From assembly GCA_944391425.1 (NCBI GenBank), contig CALXTO010000004.1:1-64000 (forward strand): a stretch of DNA of 64,000 nucleotides, written 5' to 3'. Of this stretch, positions 43,311 through 52,229 are shown in pieces; positions within the stretch are counted from its first letter, which is position 1, and each line of letters starts with the position of its first letter. The translations under genes were made by a program, and so were the position numbers. Source of the stretch: an uncultured Alphaproteobacteria bacterium. Its GTDB lineage: Bacteria; Pseudomonadota; Alphaproteobacteria; RF32; CAG-239. Below the pieces are notes generated by a model. It had not been told where the DNA came from and did not search any database. It was given only the letters and a program-made list of their open reading frames with translations.

Positions 43311-44693
43311 ATGGTGTTAAAAGTCGCGATTATCGGGCGGCCAAATGTCGGAAAGTCTACTTTATTCAATCGCCTGGCCGGGCGCAAAATTGCTATCGTG
43401 CACGACAAGCCCGGCGTTACACGTGACCGCAGGGAAGCTCCCGCCAAAATTCAAAACCTGCCTTTGTCTATTATTGATACGGCCGGATACGAATACAGCA
43501 AAACAGATTCCCTTGAAAAAAGGATGTGGGAACAAACGCAAAAGGCAATCGCGGAAGCAGACGCCGTTTTGTTTTTGTTTGATGCCCGCGATGGGATTCA
43601 GCCTTATGACGAACATCTGGCCAGGCTGGTTCGCCAATGCGGCAAACCGGTAATCCTGCTCGGCAACAAATGCGAGGGTAAAGTTCAGGAAGACAGCATT
43701 CACGAAGCCCATAAACTCGGCTTGGGAACGCCAATCCCCTTTTCAGCCGAACACGGGTTGGGAATGTTGGATTTATACGACGCCCTCAAAGAAGAAGCGG
43801 ATAAGAAAAAAGACGACACAAAAATTGAAGCTTCCGACGAAAACGAGGTAAGCGAACCGGAAGACGAAGCCTTAAAAAAGCGTCCGATCCAGCTGGCTAT
43901 CGTCGGACGGCCCAATGTCGGCAAATCAACTCTGGTCAATGCACTCTTGCAAGACGAACGGATGCTGACGGGACCGGAAGCAGGGGTTACCCGTGACGCC
44001 ATTGCCAATGAATGGTCTTATGACGGCTATAAGATAAATCTGGTTGATACGGCAGGACTGAGGAAACAAGCCAAGATTGAAGATTCGCTTGAAAAAATGT
44101 CTGCTGCCAGCACCAAACACGCTGCGTTTATGGCTCAGGTCGTTATTTTGGTTTTAGATGCCGACGCCGTTTTGGACAAGCAAGACCTGACAATCGCCCG
44201 CCAGGTTTTGGATGAGGGACGCGCTTTGGTAATTGCCGTCAACAAATGGGACATTGCCAACCGCCGCGAAGCGCTGCAAAGACTTAATGACAAACTGCAA
44301 ACCTCCCTCACTCAGGCAGACGGTGTGCCGACTGTTACTATTTCCGCGCTGAAAAGGGAAAACCTTGATAAGCTTATGCGCGCCGTCCTTAAAGTATACA
44401 AACGCTGGAACGTACGTATCCCTACAGCCCCCTTGAATCAATGGTTTGCGGACATGATTGACAAATATCCGCCGCCGCTGGGTAAAAACAAACGCCGAAT
44501 CAAATTGCGTTATATTACCCAAGCCAAAACCAGGCCGCCGGCATTTTATATATTTTCAAGCAACCCTGAAGGATTGCCGGATGCGTATCTGCGTTATTTG
44601 ACCAATCAGCTGCGCGAAACTTTTGATTTGCGCGGAATCCCCATTCGAATCACCGTACGCAAGACCAAAAACCCTTATGCGGACAAAGATTAA
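43311..44693 (+). CDS. der: Ribosome-assembly GTPase Der (EngA)
   Basis: Essential GTPase with two G domains that acts in 50S subunit assembly. The 460-residue product has two P-loops GRPNVGKST (residues 9-17 and about 199-207), DTAG in both domains (IDTAGYEY and VDTAGLRK), NKxD-type motifs (GNKCEG in domain 1, a variant, and NKWD in domain 2) and the C-terminal KH-like domain ending RKTKNPY. A bidirectional terminator follows. Domain 1 has NKCEG in place of NKxD, which is common in Der. Confidence 0.96.
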   Translation: MVLKVAIIGRPNVGKSTLFNRLAGRKIAIVHDKPGVTRDRREAPAKIQNLPLSIIDTAGYEYSKTDSLEKRMWEQTQKAIAEADAVLFLFDARDGIQPYDEHLARLVRQCGKPVILLGNKCEGKVQEDSIHEAHKLGLGTPIPFSAEHGLGMLDLYDALKEEADKKKDDTKIEASDENEVSEPEDEALKKRPIQLAIVGRPNVGKSTLVNALLQDERMLTGPEAGVTRDAIANEWSYDGYKINLVDTAGLRKQAKIEDSLEKMSAASTKHAAFMAQVVILVLDADAVLDKQDLTIARQVLDEGRALVIAVNKWDIANRREALQRLNDKLQTSLTQADGVPTVTISALKRENLDKLMRAVLKVYKRWNVRIPTAPLNQWFADMIDKYPPPLGKNKRRIKLRYITQAKTRPPAFYIFSSNPEGLPDAYLRYLTNQLRETFDLRGIPIRITVRKTKNPYADKD

Positions 44694-44728
44694 AAAAAAT
44701 GCCGGGAATTTTCCCGGCATTTTTTATT
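44694..44728 (+). terminator. Bidirectional terminator after der
   Basis: ATGCCGGGA (44699-44707) pairs with TCCCGGCAT (44712-44720), with T runs on both strands; it serves der and the convergent membrane protein genes. Confidence 0.88.
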
Positions 44729-45530
44729 TTTTATCGCGATAATATACAAAGAACTGGTAAATATGCGAATAAAACGATGCCTTAAAACACGAATCCAAGA
44801 AAGACAATGCCAAAACCAAAGCGGCAAAAATGATGTTGGTTAAATAGTTGTCCGAGCCGATATAAATATAACCGACCATTAAGACGTACATCATTACAAA
44901 ACCGGGAATCATCATAACCAGCTGTCCCCAGAAAACGGCGTTTAAATTCCCTTTGGCCAGCAACATGGCATTGCGGTATTTTCTAATACTGATCTGCGGA
45001 TCATTTACGGCAATTGCCGGAAAAACCAGAAACAATCCGGACAACGGAAGCAATGACAAAAATAAAACAGCCAAGACAAAGAAGGGAAGAATCTGCTGCG
45101 GAAGCTCAAAGCCGGACAGCGCGCTGATAATCCCGTAAAGGAAAACAAATACCAAAAACAATACGACAACAAACAGCGAAAAAATGATGCTGAACAAGAC
45201 GTAGAAAATACTCTGGCGCAAAAATTCCCGGTTAAAAATGTCCAGCGGCGCTTTTTTCAGAATAACGCTGCGGCAATACCCGACCGCCACGGCAACAGAC
45301 ACCAGCATCAGCAAAAGCGAAGATATTCCCTGAGCCAGACTTTCGCTGCATCCGCCACTACGGAAAGAACATAACAGCGGAAAATTCGTCAGCATTTCGT
45401 AAACAAGCACGATGCCGCCCAGCGCCAAGAGCCGGACATAAATTTCAAAATTGTAAAAAACATACATAAAGCTGCGTTTGACCGTTTCGAAAAACGGAAG
45501 TTTAACAATGTGGTCAGTCTGTTGTTCCAT
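44724..45530 (-). CDS. Six-segment membrane protein, paralogue of its neighbour
   Basis: The 268-residue product has six hydrophobic segments and starts with a cytoplasmic segment VKLPFFETVKRSFMYVFYN. The same layout occurs in the gene just upstream (VKYPFFKIVLDPYILSLDN), so the two are paralogues. No family recognised; the layout resembles DUF975/YciC-like permease-type proteins. ATG 45530 was chosen (GGAG upstream) over TTG 45545. It overlaps its paralogue by 17 bases. Confidence 0.65.
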   Translation of the reverse strand: MEQQTDHIVKLPFFETVKRSFMYVFYNFEIYVRLLALGGIVLVYEMLTNFPLLCSFRSGGCSESLAQGISSLLLMLVSVAVAVGYCRSVILKKAPLDIFNREFLRQSIFYVLFSIIFSLFVVVLFLVFVFLYGIISALSGFELPQQILPFFVLAVLFLSLLPLSGLFLVFPAIAVNDPQISIRKYRNAMLLAKGNLNAVFWGQLVMMIPGFVMMYVLMVGYIYIGSDNYLTNIIFAALVLALSFLDSCFKASFYSHIYQFFVYYRDKK

Positions 45531-46392
45531 GGTTATTTTCTCCAAATAAAAATTCTTTCTGCAGGTAGCATAAGTTTATAAAAACAGATACCAACAGCAG
45601 GCAAATAAAGTTAAATAAATACTCGCCGATAAATAAAATATAAAAAACATATCCGACTGACGGCGAACGCAAGATCTGGACATAGGCGGACAGTGAAAAC
45701 ACGCAAAGCATGAAAAAGATAAAGAGACTCAAAACCGTCCGCAGTCCGTTGCCACCGCTTTTTTTCCAGACCAGTCCGGGTGAAGGCATTTTTTCTCCGG
45801 AAAGCACCACGGCGATTACGGCATAAAAACGCATCAACACAAAGGGTACTAAAAATCCCAAAGACACAATGCCAAAATAAACAAGCTCAATCCGCCAGTC
45901 CGGGTTCGGCTCCCGAACGGCCAGCAAAAAATAGGAAACAAAAGCAAGCGCATTCAAACAGATGAACAACAAAAAGAACCCAAAAACTTTCAGATCATGA
46001 AAAGTCGGACACAACAACCATTTCCACTCCGCGGGAGTATGGTTAAAACAGGCATTGTACCAGCGGGAAGAAAACATTGCCATTAAAGCAAACGCCAAAA
46101 AATGTACGGACAGAAAAGGCAGCCAGCTGTTCGTACAGTATCCGCCCTCCTGACGATAATCGGAAAACAGGCAAAAGACAGACTGTGCGCCGACACAATA
46201 CAATGCCGTCAGCAGCAAGGCATAGAACCCGGCAATTACGGAAAGTTTTTTTAAATTGTCTAAAGAAAGAATATACGGATCCAAAACAATCTTAAAGAAC
46301 GGATATTTGACAGCCGGGGCTGTATCTTCCGCTGCGCGGTCCTCATCGCCGGATGCAAAAACTTTTTTTACGAACTGCCAGTATTTTTCCAT
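45514..46392 (-). CDS. Six-segment membrane protein, paralogue of its neighbour
   Basis: The 292-residue product has a charged cytoplasmic N-terminus, then the VKYPFF motif shared with the next gene and six hydrophobic segments. Two extra-cytoplasmic cysteines are seen between segments 1 and 2 (about CLFSDY and YCTNSW). ATG 46392 follows the dnaE stop by 1 base with AAGGA upstream, so it is translated from the dnaE message. No family recognised. Confidence 0.65.
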   Translation of the reverse strand: MEKYWQFVKKVFASGDEDRAAEDTAPAVKYPFFKIVLDPYILSLDNLKKLSVIAGFYALLLTALYCVGAQSVFCLFSDYRQEGGYCTNSWLPFLSVHFLAFALMAMFSSRWYNACFNHTPAEWKWLLCPTFHDLKVFGFFLLFICLNALAFVSYFLLAVREPNPDWRIELVYFGIVSLGFLVPFVLMRFYAVIAVVLSGEKMPSPGLVWKKSGGNGLRTVLSLFIFFMLCVFSLSAYVQILRSPSVGYVFYILFIGEYLFNFICLLLVSVFINLCYLQKEFLFGENNHGTTD

Positions 46393-46393
46393 T

Positions 46394-49300
46394 TTAAATT
46401 TCCTTAACCGCACTGATACCGGAGAGACCGCGGATATTGCTCAGAATGTCTCCCTGCAGGGCATAGCCACCTCCAAGTTCAATGCGGATATCCCAATTGT
46501 CGTTGTCTGGTTTTATATATATTTTATTTTTGCCGTTTCTATCCTTACTGAGGATTTCGCGCAGTCCGGAAACGGCGGAAACGTCATTAATGCAGATTTC
46601 CAAGCCATTGGCAATGTCGGCAATGGCCGTGTCCAGAGTTTCGACATTATTGATCATGACCCTGGGGTTGCCATCGTCGTTTTGCTTATCTATGGTCACG
46701 CTGACCAGCAGCGGCAACCCTGAATTAATCGTTTCTTCAAAACGAACCAATCCTTCGGAGAACAGCAGGCCTTCAAAACTACTGCTGCCGTCAGACATTT
46801 CCAAAAAAGCATATTTATTGCCGTTTTTGGAAATGCGCTTTTGAAAAGAATTGACGCAACCGGCAAGTTTGGCGCGGATATTATCTCCCGTGCGAATATT
46901 GGCAAAAACTTCCGCCGCTTTTTTAACCCCGAGACGCTCCATGCCGGCACTGTAACTGTCAAGCGGATGAGCCGATAAATAAAAACCTATGGCTTCGGCC
47001 TCCAGTTTCAGTTTTTCAAGTTCCGGCCAATCGCCTTTGTCTGCCAGCTTGACTTTTGACTGTAGCTCCTCGGTTCCAAAAAGGGAAGCCTGCGAGCTTG
47101 TCTTAAGATCTGTGGCCGAAGCAATGTGAGAAACGATAGTATCAAGATTGGCAAAAAGTTTGCCGCGGTTCTTTTCAATGCTGTCAAAAGCACCAGACTT
47201 GATTAATTGCTCAAGTTGGCGACGATTAATCTGTTTCGCGTCAATCCGGTGAATAAAATCGGAAATATCCTTAAACGGCCCGCGAGCCTTGCGTTCCTGT
47301 TCAATTGCTTCCATATTGGCTGCACCGACGCTTTTGATTGCGGACAAGGCATACCGAATATTACCGTTTTCGACCGAAAAATCGGCATCGGATTTATTGA
47401 TATCCGGCGGTAAAACCTTAAAGCCCATTTTTTTACATTCCTCTTTGTAAAAGAGTAGTTTGTCGACGTTGGTAATATCCAGAGACATTACCGCACACAT
47501 AAATTCAACCGGGAAGTGAGCTTTGAGATAAGCCGTCTGGTAAGAAATCAGCGAATAAGCTGCCGCATGTGACTTGTTAAAACCATAGGACGCAAACTTT
47601 TCCATTTGGTCAAAAATGGCGCCGGCAACGCTTTCTTCAATACCGTTTTTAACGGCGCCCTCCATAAACATCTTGCGCTGTTTGGGAATTTCGTCGCGCA
47701 TTTTTTTACCCATAACCTTACGCAACTTATCAGCGCCGCCCATGGTATAGCCGCCAAGCGCACGGGCAATGTTCATCACTTGTTCTTGATAAACCATAAT
47801 ACCGTAAGTTTCATTGAGAATCGGCGCCAGACTTGGATGCAGGTAAGTAATTTCCTCCTCTCCGTGCTTACGTTTGATGTAAGTCGGAATATTATCCATC
47901 GGGCCGGGACGGTACAGCGAAACAATAGCGATCAAATCTTCAAAACGGTCAGGTTTTATCTGTTTATGAACATCTTTCATGCCCGGAGATTCAAACTGGA
48001 AAACCGCGGTTGTATCTCCTCTTTGCAGCATTTCGTAAGTTTCCTTATCGTCCAGAGGAACTTTATCCATATCCAGGTCGATGCCGCGGTCGCGCTTTAT
48101 CCAATCGACGGCGCGCTTGATTACGGTCAGAGTTTTTAATCCCAAAAAGTCAAACTTGATTAGGCCCGTTTCTTCGACATATTTCATGTCATACTGCGTT
48201 ACAGGCATATCAGCGCGCGGATCTTTGTACAGCGGCACCAGTTTTTCAAGCGGACGGTCGCCGATAACCACGCCGGCGGCGTGCACGCCGGAATGGCGAT
48301 ATAAACCCTCCAGCTTCATGGCGATGTCAAACAGTTTGTTGACCTGAGGATCGTTCCGGCGCATTTCCTCCAGTTCCGGAACCTGATCCAAGGCCTCCTG
48401 CAGCGTCGGGTTTTTGCCTTGCACGCCGGCCGGTATCATTTTGGAAATGCGGTCAGCCTGCGAATAAGGCATTTGCAAAACGCGAGCGACATCACGAATC
48501 ACGGCTTTGGACTGCAGCTTACCATAAGTAATGATTTGCGCCACATGATCGGCGCCATATTTATTTTGGACATATTCAATGGTGCGGGCCCGGTTTTCCT
48601 GACAGAAGTCAACGTCAAAATCGGGCATGTTAACGCGTTCGGGATTCAGAAAACGCTCAAACAGCAAATCCAGCTTGATCGGATCCAGGTCCGTAATGCG
48701 CAAAGACCATGCCACAATCGACCCAGCGCCGGAGCCACGCCCGGGTCCGACCGGAACCCCATGATTTTTAGACCACTGGATAAAATCGGCAACGATCAGA
48801 AAATAGCCGGGAAAACCCATTTTTTTAATGACGCTCAGTTCATATTCCAGCCTGGCAAAGTATTTCTCGTCCAGTTCTTTTTTTTGTTCCGGCGTCATGC
48901 CTTCAAAATAAACATGGTCTTCCATGCGCTTTTGCAGGCCTTTGTGCGCCTGCTCGTCAATATATTCATCCTGGCTTTTACCGTCCGGGCACTCAAAAAT
49001 CGGCAACAGCGGCTGGACTTTTTCAGACAGATAGTTGCAACGTTTGGCGATATTTACCGTATTTTGCAGGGCCTCGGGAAGGTCCTTGAAAACTTCGACC
49101 ATTTCCGCTTCGGTACGCAAACGGTTATTGGGCGAAAACTTTTTGCGGTTGTCGTTGGCAACATATTCCGCCGCCGCAATGCAAACCAGCGCGTCATGCG
49201 CTTCATACATATCGACGTCAAAGAAAAAAGCCTCGTTGGTTGCCACCAGCGGAATATTATGTTTGTAGGCCAAATCAATAAAGTTCTGTTCTGTTTGGCG

Positions 49301-49867
49301 CTCTGCCTCAATACCGATACGAGAGATTTCCATATAAAGTCGGTCGCCGAAATATCCTTTCAGCCGCAGCAGCGCTTCTTCTGCCTCTGCCGCGCGATGT
49401 TCCAGCAAAAGGCGCCCGACTGTTCCCTCCGGCCCGGCTGTCAAAGCAATCAGTCCTTCGGCAAATCCGCCTTCAAAGTCGGACATTTTCAACTGCGGTT
49501 TTTCATTAGGCTGCGGGTTATCCAGATACGAACGTTTCATTAAGTGCATGATATTGCCGTAGCCGATTTCGTTTTGTACCAGCAATACGATTTTATCCGG
49601 CTCGATGACCCGCCCTTTTGACTTTAACACATCGTCGGAATCCGTATTGCGCAAATAAAACTGGCAGCCGAGAATCGGCTTAACGCCCTCGTCCGCGGCA
49701 TATTTGGAAAAAGCTTTGGCACCGAACATATTGGCCGTATCCGTCACCGCCACTGCGGGAACGCCGGCATCGTGCAGTTTATGAATGAGCGCAGGAACCT
49801 GCATCGCCCCTTCGGACAGCGAATAGGCGGTATGGACGCGTAAATGGATAAACTGAGGCTCAGCCAA
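46394..49867 (-). CDS. dnaE: DNA polymerase III alpha subunit
   Basis: Replicative polymerase. The 1157-residue product has an N-terminal PHP domain (FIHLRVHTAYSLSEGAMQ), the polymerase active-site Asp pair in PDFDVDFCQENR, the fingers and helix-hairpin-helix region (ERFLNPERVNMPDF to PGRGSGAGSIVAW), and an OB-fold near residue 990. The length and start MAEPQFIHLRVH match the alphaproteobacterial DnaE1. A promoter lies 27 bases upstream. Two membrane protein genes follow on the same message. No editing (DnaQ) domain is fused. Confidence 0.97.
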   Translation of the reverse strand: MAEPQFIHLRVHTAYSLSEGAMQVPALIHKLHDAGVPAVAVTDTANMFGAKAFSKYAADEGVKPILGCQFYLRNTDSDDVLKSKGRVIEPDKIVLLVQNEIGYGNIMHLMKRSYLDNPQPNEKPQLKMSDFEGGFAEGLIALTAGPEGTVGRLLLEHRAAEAEEALLRLKGYFGDRLYMEISRIGIEAERQTEQNFIDLAYKHNIPLVATNEAFFFDVDMYEAHDALVCIAAAEYVANDNRKKFSPNNRLRTEAEMVEVFKDLPEALQNTVNIAKRCNYLSEKVQPLLPIFECPDGKSQDEYIDEQAHKGLQKRMEDHVYFEGMTPEQKKELDEKYFARLEYELSVIKKMGFPGYFLIVADFIQWSKNHGVPVGPGRGSGAGSIVAWSLRITDLDPIKLDLLFERFLNPERVNMPDFDVDFCQENRARTIEYVQNKYGADHVAQIITYGKLQSKAVIRDVARVLQMPYSQADRISKMIPAGVQGKNPTLQEALDQVPELEEMRRNDPQVNKLFDIAMKLEGLYRHSGVHAAGVVIGDRPLEKLVPLYKDPRADMPVTQYDMKYVEETGLIKFDFLGLKTLTVIKRAVDWIKRDRGIDLDMDKVPLDDKETYEMLQRGDTTAVFQFESPGMKDVHKQIKPDRFEDLIAIVSLYRPGPMDNIPTYIKRKHGEEEITYLHPSLAPILNETYGIMVYQEQVMNIARALGGYTMGGADKLRKVMGKKMRDEIPKQRKMFMEGAVKNGIEESVAGAIFDQMEKFASYGFNKSHAAAYSLISYQTAYLKAHFPVEFMCAVMSLDITNVDKLLFYKEECKKMGFKVLPPDINKSDADFSVENGNIRYALSAIKSVGAANMEAIEQERKARGPFKDISDFIHRIDAKQINRRQLEQLIKSGAFDSIEKNRGKLFANLDTIVSHIASATDLKTSSQASLFGTEELQSKVKLADKGDWPELEKLKLEAEAIGFYLSAHPLDSYSAGMERLGVKKAAEVFANIRTGDNIRAKLAGCVNSFQKRISKNGNKYAFLEMSDGSSSFEGLLFSEGLVRFEETINSGLPLLVSVTIDKQNDDGNPRVMINNVETLDTAIADIANGLEICINDVSAVSGLREILSKDRNGKNKIYIKPDNDNWDIRIELGGGYALQGDILSNIRGLSGISAVKEI

Positions 49868-49893
49868 AAAATTTCTCCTTTAAAACTGTGCCT

Positions 49894-49922
49894 ATTTTAT
49901 CCAAATTCCTCGTAAGATACAA
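49894..49922 (-). promoter_or_regulatory. Candidate dnaE promoter
   Basis: TTGTAT (49922-49917), 17-base spacer, TAAAAT (49899-49894) on the minus strand, with a short leader to the dnaE start at 49867. Confidence 0.45.
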
Positions 49923-50001
49923 TCAAAACATTTCAAAAACCCACAACTGCCCAAATCGTCCGGCAGGATCAAAGGCCGAACCATTTTGCGGTTTTGCGAC
50001 A

Positions 50002-51075
50002 CTAATCGAGCTCGGCAAGTTTTTGAGCCTGATCTTCGGCAATCAGTGCATCAATGATTTCGCCCAAAGCATCGCCGGAAACGACTTCATCCAGTTTGTA
50101 TAACGTGAGATTAATACGATGATCCGTCACTCTGCCCTGCGGATAGTTGTAGGTACGTATACGTTCGGAACGATCACCACTACCGACCTGTAATTTGCGG
50201 TTTTGGGCATATTCGGCATCTTTAGCCTGTTTTTGCGCATCATAGAGCCGGGCGCGCAGTTTGCGCATGGCGTTTTCGCGGTTTTTATACTGCGAACGTT
50301 CCTCCTGGGATTCCGCAACCACACCGGTCGGAATATGAATGATACGCACTGCCGAATCGGTTTTATTAACCTTTTGACCGCCGGCACCGGAAGAACGGAA
50401 CGTTTCCAGTTTCAGATCCGCCGGATTAATGTAAATATCCACTTCTTCTGCCTCGGGCAAAACGGCCACCGTTGCCGCCGAAGTGTGTACGCGTCCCTGG
50501 GATTCCGTTACGGGAACACGCTGCACGCGGTGTGCACCGGATTCAAATTTCAGTTTGGAGAAAACGTTTTTACCAGAAATGCTGGCCGAAACTTCTTTAT
50601 AACCGCCAAGTTCATTTTCGCTTGCATCCATCAGTTCAAACTTCCATCCCTGCAAAGCCGCATAGCGCTGATACATTTCAAACAACACCGCCGCAAAAAG
50701 CGCTGCCTCGTCGCCGCCGGTTCCGGCACGGATTTCCAAAATGGCGTTTTTTTCGTCTTCGGCATCCTTGGGCAGCAACAGGATTTTGATCTCCTTTTCC
50801 AATTCAGGAAGCCGGTCGCGACTCTCAAAATACTCGGCTTCGGCCAGCTCCCGCATTTCCTTGTCAAGCGAAGAATCGTCCATCATCGCCTTGGCGTCAT
50901 TCATGTTTTTCTCAACGGCCCGGTATTTATTAATGGCTTCAACAACCGGCGCCAGCGCAGCCAGTTCTTTATTCATTTTCACCAAATCGTCCGCCGCAAG
51001 TCCCGGCTCGGAAATCAGGGCTTCCAGCTCGCTGTGGCGGTTAACGACATTGGCCAGTTTTTCTACAAAATTCAT
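50002..51075 (-). CDS. prfA: Peptide chain release factor 1
   Basis: Reads UAA and UAG stop codons and releases the peptide. The 357-residue product has the catalytic GGQ ([14 protein letters not shown]) and the stop-codon reading tripeptide PVT ([14 protein letters not shown]) that marks RF1. The start at 51075 has AAGGAA upstream; the open frame extends to 51105 without support. PrmC, the methylase of the GGQ Gln that usually follows prfA, is not next to it here; dnaE is. Confidence 0.97.
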   Translation of the reverse strand: MNFVEKLANVVNRHSELEALISEPGLAADDLVKMNKELAALAPVVEAINKYRAVEKNMNDAKAMMDDSSLDKEMRELAEAEYFESRDRLPELEKEIKILLLPKDAEDEKNAILEIRAGTGGDEAALFAAVLFEMYQRYAALQGWKFELMDASENELGGYKEVSASISGKNVFSKLKFESGAHRVQRVPVTESQGRVHTSAATVAVLPEAEEVDIYINPADLKLETFRSSGAGGQKVNKTDSAVRIIHIPTGVVAESQEERSQYKNRENAMRKLRARLYDAQKQAKDAEYAQNRKLQVGSGDRSERIRTYNYPQGRVTDHRINLTLYKLDEVVSGDALGEIIDALIAEDQAQKLAELD

Positions 51076-51102
51076 TTTTATTTCCTTGTTGTCCAAATAA
51101 AA

Positions 51103-51144
51103 CAAAAAAAGAAAACAGCAGGCGTCTACCTGCTATTTTCTTTT
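51103..51144 (-). terminator. Terminator between rodZ and prfA
   Basis: GAAAACAGCAGG (51111-51122) pairs with CCTGCTATTTTC (51129-51140) with one mismatch, followed on the minus strand by a T run; it ends the rodZ unit. Confidence 0.75.
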
Positions 51145-51159
51145 CATAAAAACAGCTTG

Positions 51160-52173
51160 CTAATGATTAGCGGAACTCAAAAACGGATCCAACGGAATGT
51201 TCGTTTTTTTACCTGGCTGGGCAACCGGCGTAACTTTTCCGTTAATCAGGACGTCAACCGCTTCGACGCGGCCGACCGACAAAATCATTCCCGGACCGGA
51301 CGGAACCTTATAACTGTCTCCGGCCTGGAGCACTTTGCTGATATAAAGTTTTTCGGCATCTTTAACCTCAATCCAGGTTTCCTTTTTTATCTTAAGAACG
51401 ACACCTTCAACCGGCGTTTCGGCAACGGCAGCCGGCGTTTTTTCTTCAGATGCCGCAGGCACGGCAACCGGCGTTTCAGAAGCCGGTTCGGCTGCAGCTT
51501 TCTCCTCTTCCAGCGGAAAAGAAGCGTCGGTTATGGTCACCTGCTCCGCCACAACATTCGGCGTCGCGTCAGAAACGGCAGCAACAGGTACGACATCGCC
51601 CCCTTCGGAAACCAGCGAATAATCCTCAACGACCAGCGGAAGTTCGTTTTTTTCTTCCGGCATGACTGTTTCCGTGCTGCTTTCATTTTCAACATCTTCC
51701 GCGGCATCTGGCATGCCGTTGTTGTAAAAATACCATAAGGCGTATATCAGAATAATGGAAAGCAAGCTGATAAGCAGGTATTTGCGATTGGGAACCGTTG
51801 CTTCGTTTTGAGGTTCCAAAACAAAAATATCTTTGTCAGGGTTGCTGTTGGTTTCCTCTTTATATAATTCAACGATATTACCACTGTTCAACCCCAGAAA
51901 CTCGGCATAAGAACGGATAAAACCCACACCGTAAGGCAGAGGCGGCAGTTCTTTGTAATTGCTTTCCTCAATCGCTTCGAGATAAATCTTGCGGATACAG
52001 AGTTTTTTGGAAACATCCGACAGGCTGTACTCTTTTTGCAGGCGCATTTCTTTAAGCAGCTTGCCGACCTTGTTGACGTTTTTATCTACTTTCTTGGGTT
52101 CGGCTGCAGCGGCTTTTTCCGTGTTTTTTTCTTTAGGTTCGGCAGTTCCGGCAATAACTTTTTCTTTTTTCAC
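51160..52173 (-). CDS. rodZ: RodZ-like cell-shape protein
   Basis: Links MreB filaments to the wall-synthesis machinery. The 337-residue product has a Lys/Ala/Glu-rich N-terminus, a helix-turn-helix domain (about 34-105; LLKEMRLQKEYSLSDVSKKL in parts), a membrane segment (about 133-152), a long Glu/Ala/Pro-rich periplasmic linker and a C-terminal DUF4115 domain (KKETWIEVKDAEKLYISKVL). GTG at 52173 was chosen because AAGGA lies 7 bases upstream. Following ptsP by 57 bases on the same strand fits an alphaproteobacterial order. Confidence 0.9.
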   Translation of the reverse strand: MKKEKVIAGTAEPKEKNTEKAAAAEPKKVDKNVNKVGKLLKEMRLQKEYSLSDVSKKLCIRKIYLEAIEESNYKELPPLPYGVGFIRSYAEFLGLNSGNIVELYKEETNSNPDKDIFVLEPQNEATVPNRKYLLISLLSIILIYALWYFYNNGMPDAAEDVENESSTETVMPEEKNELPLVVEDYSLVSEGGDVVPVAAVSDATPNVVAEQVTITDASFPLEEEKAAAEPASETPVAVPAASEEKTPAAVAETPVEGVVLKIKKETWIEVKDAEKLYISKVLQAGDSYKVPSGPGMILSVGRVEAVDVLINGKVTPVAQPGKKTNIPLDPFLSSANH

Positions 52174-52198
52174 GATACTTTCCTTAAGGTTAATAAGA

Positions 52199-52211
52199 CT
52201 CCGTAACGGAG
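52199..52211. repeat. Palindrome upstream of rodZ
   Basis: CTCCGT (52199-52204), A, ACGGAG (52206-52211) form a perfect inverted repeat between ptsP and rodZ. There is no T run, so it is not an intrinsic terminator; it may be a binding site or a processing hairpin. Confidence 0.35.
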
Positions 52212-52229
52212 GCAATTGTTACATATTTT

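Noticed and set aside
48419-49543. 374-codon plus-strand frame opposite dnaE
   Set aside because: Shadow of the polymerase coding sequence.
50203-51738. 511-codon plus-strand frame across prfA and rodZ
   Set aside because: Antisense to two recognised genes and their terminator; composition (runs of Arg/Phe) is not protein-like.
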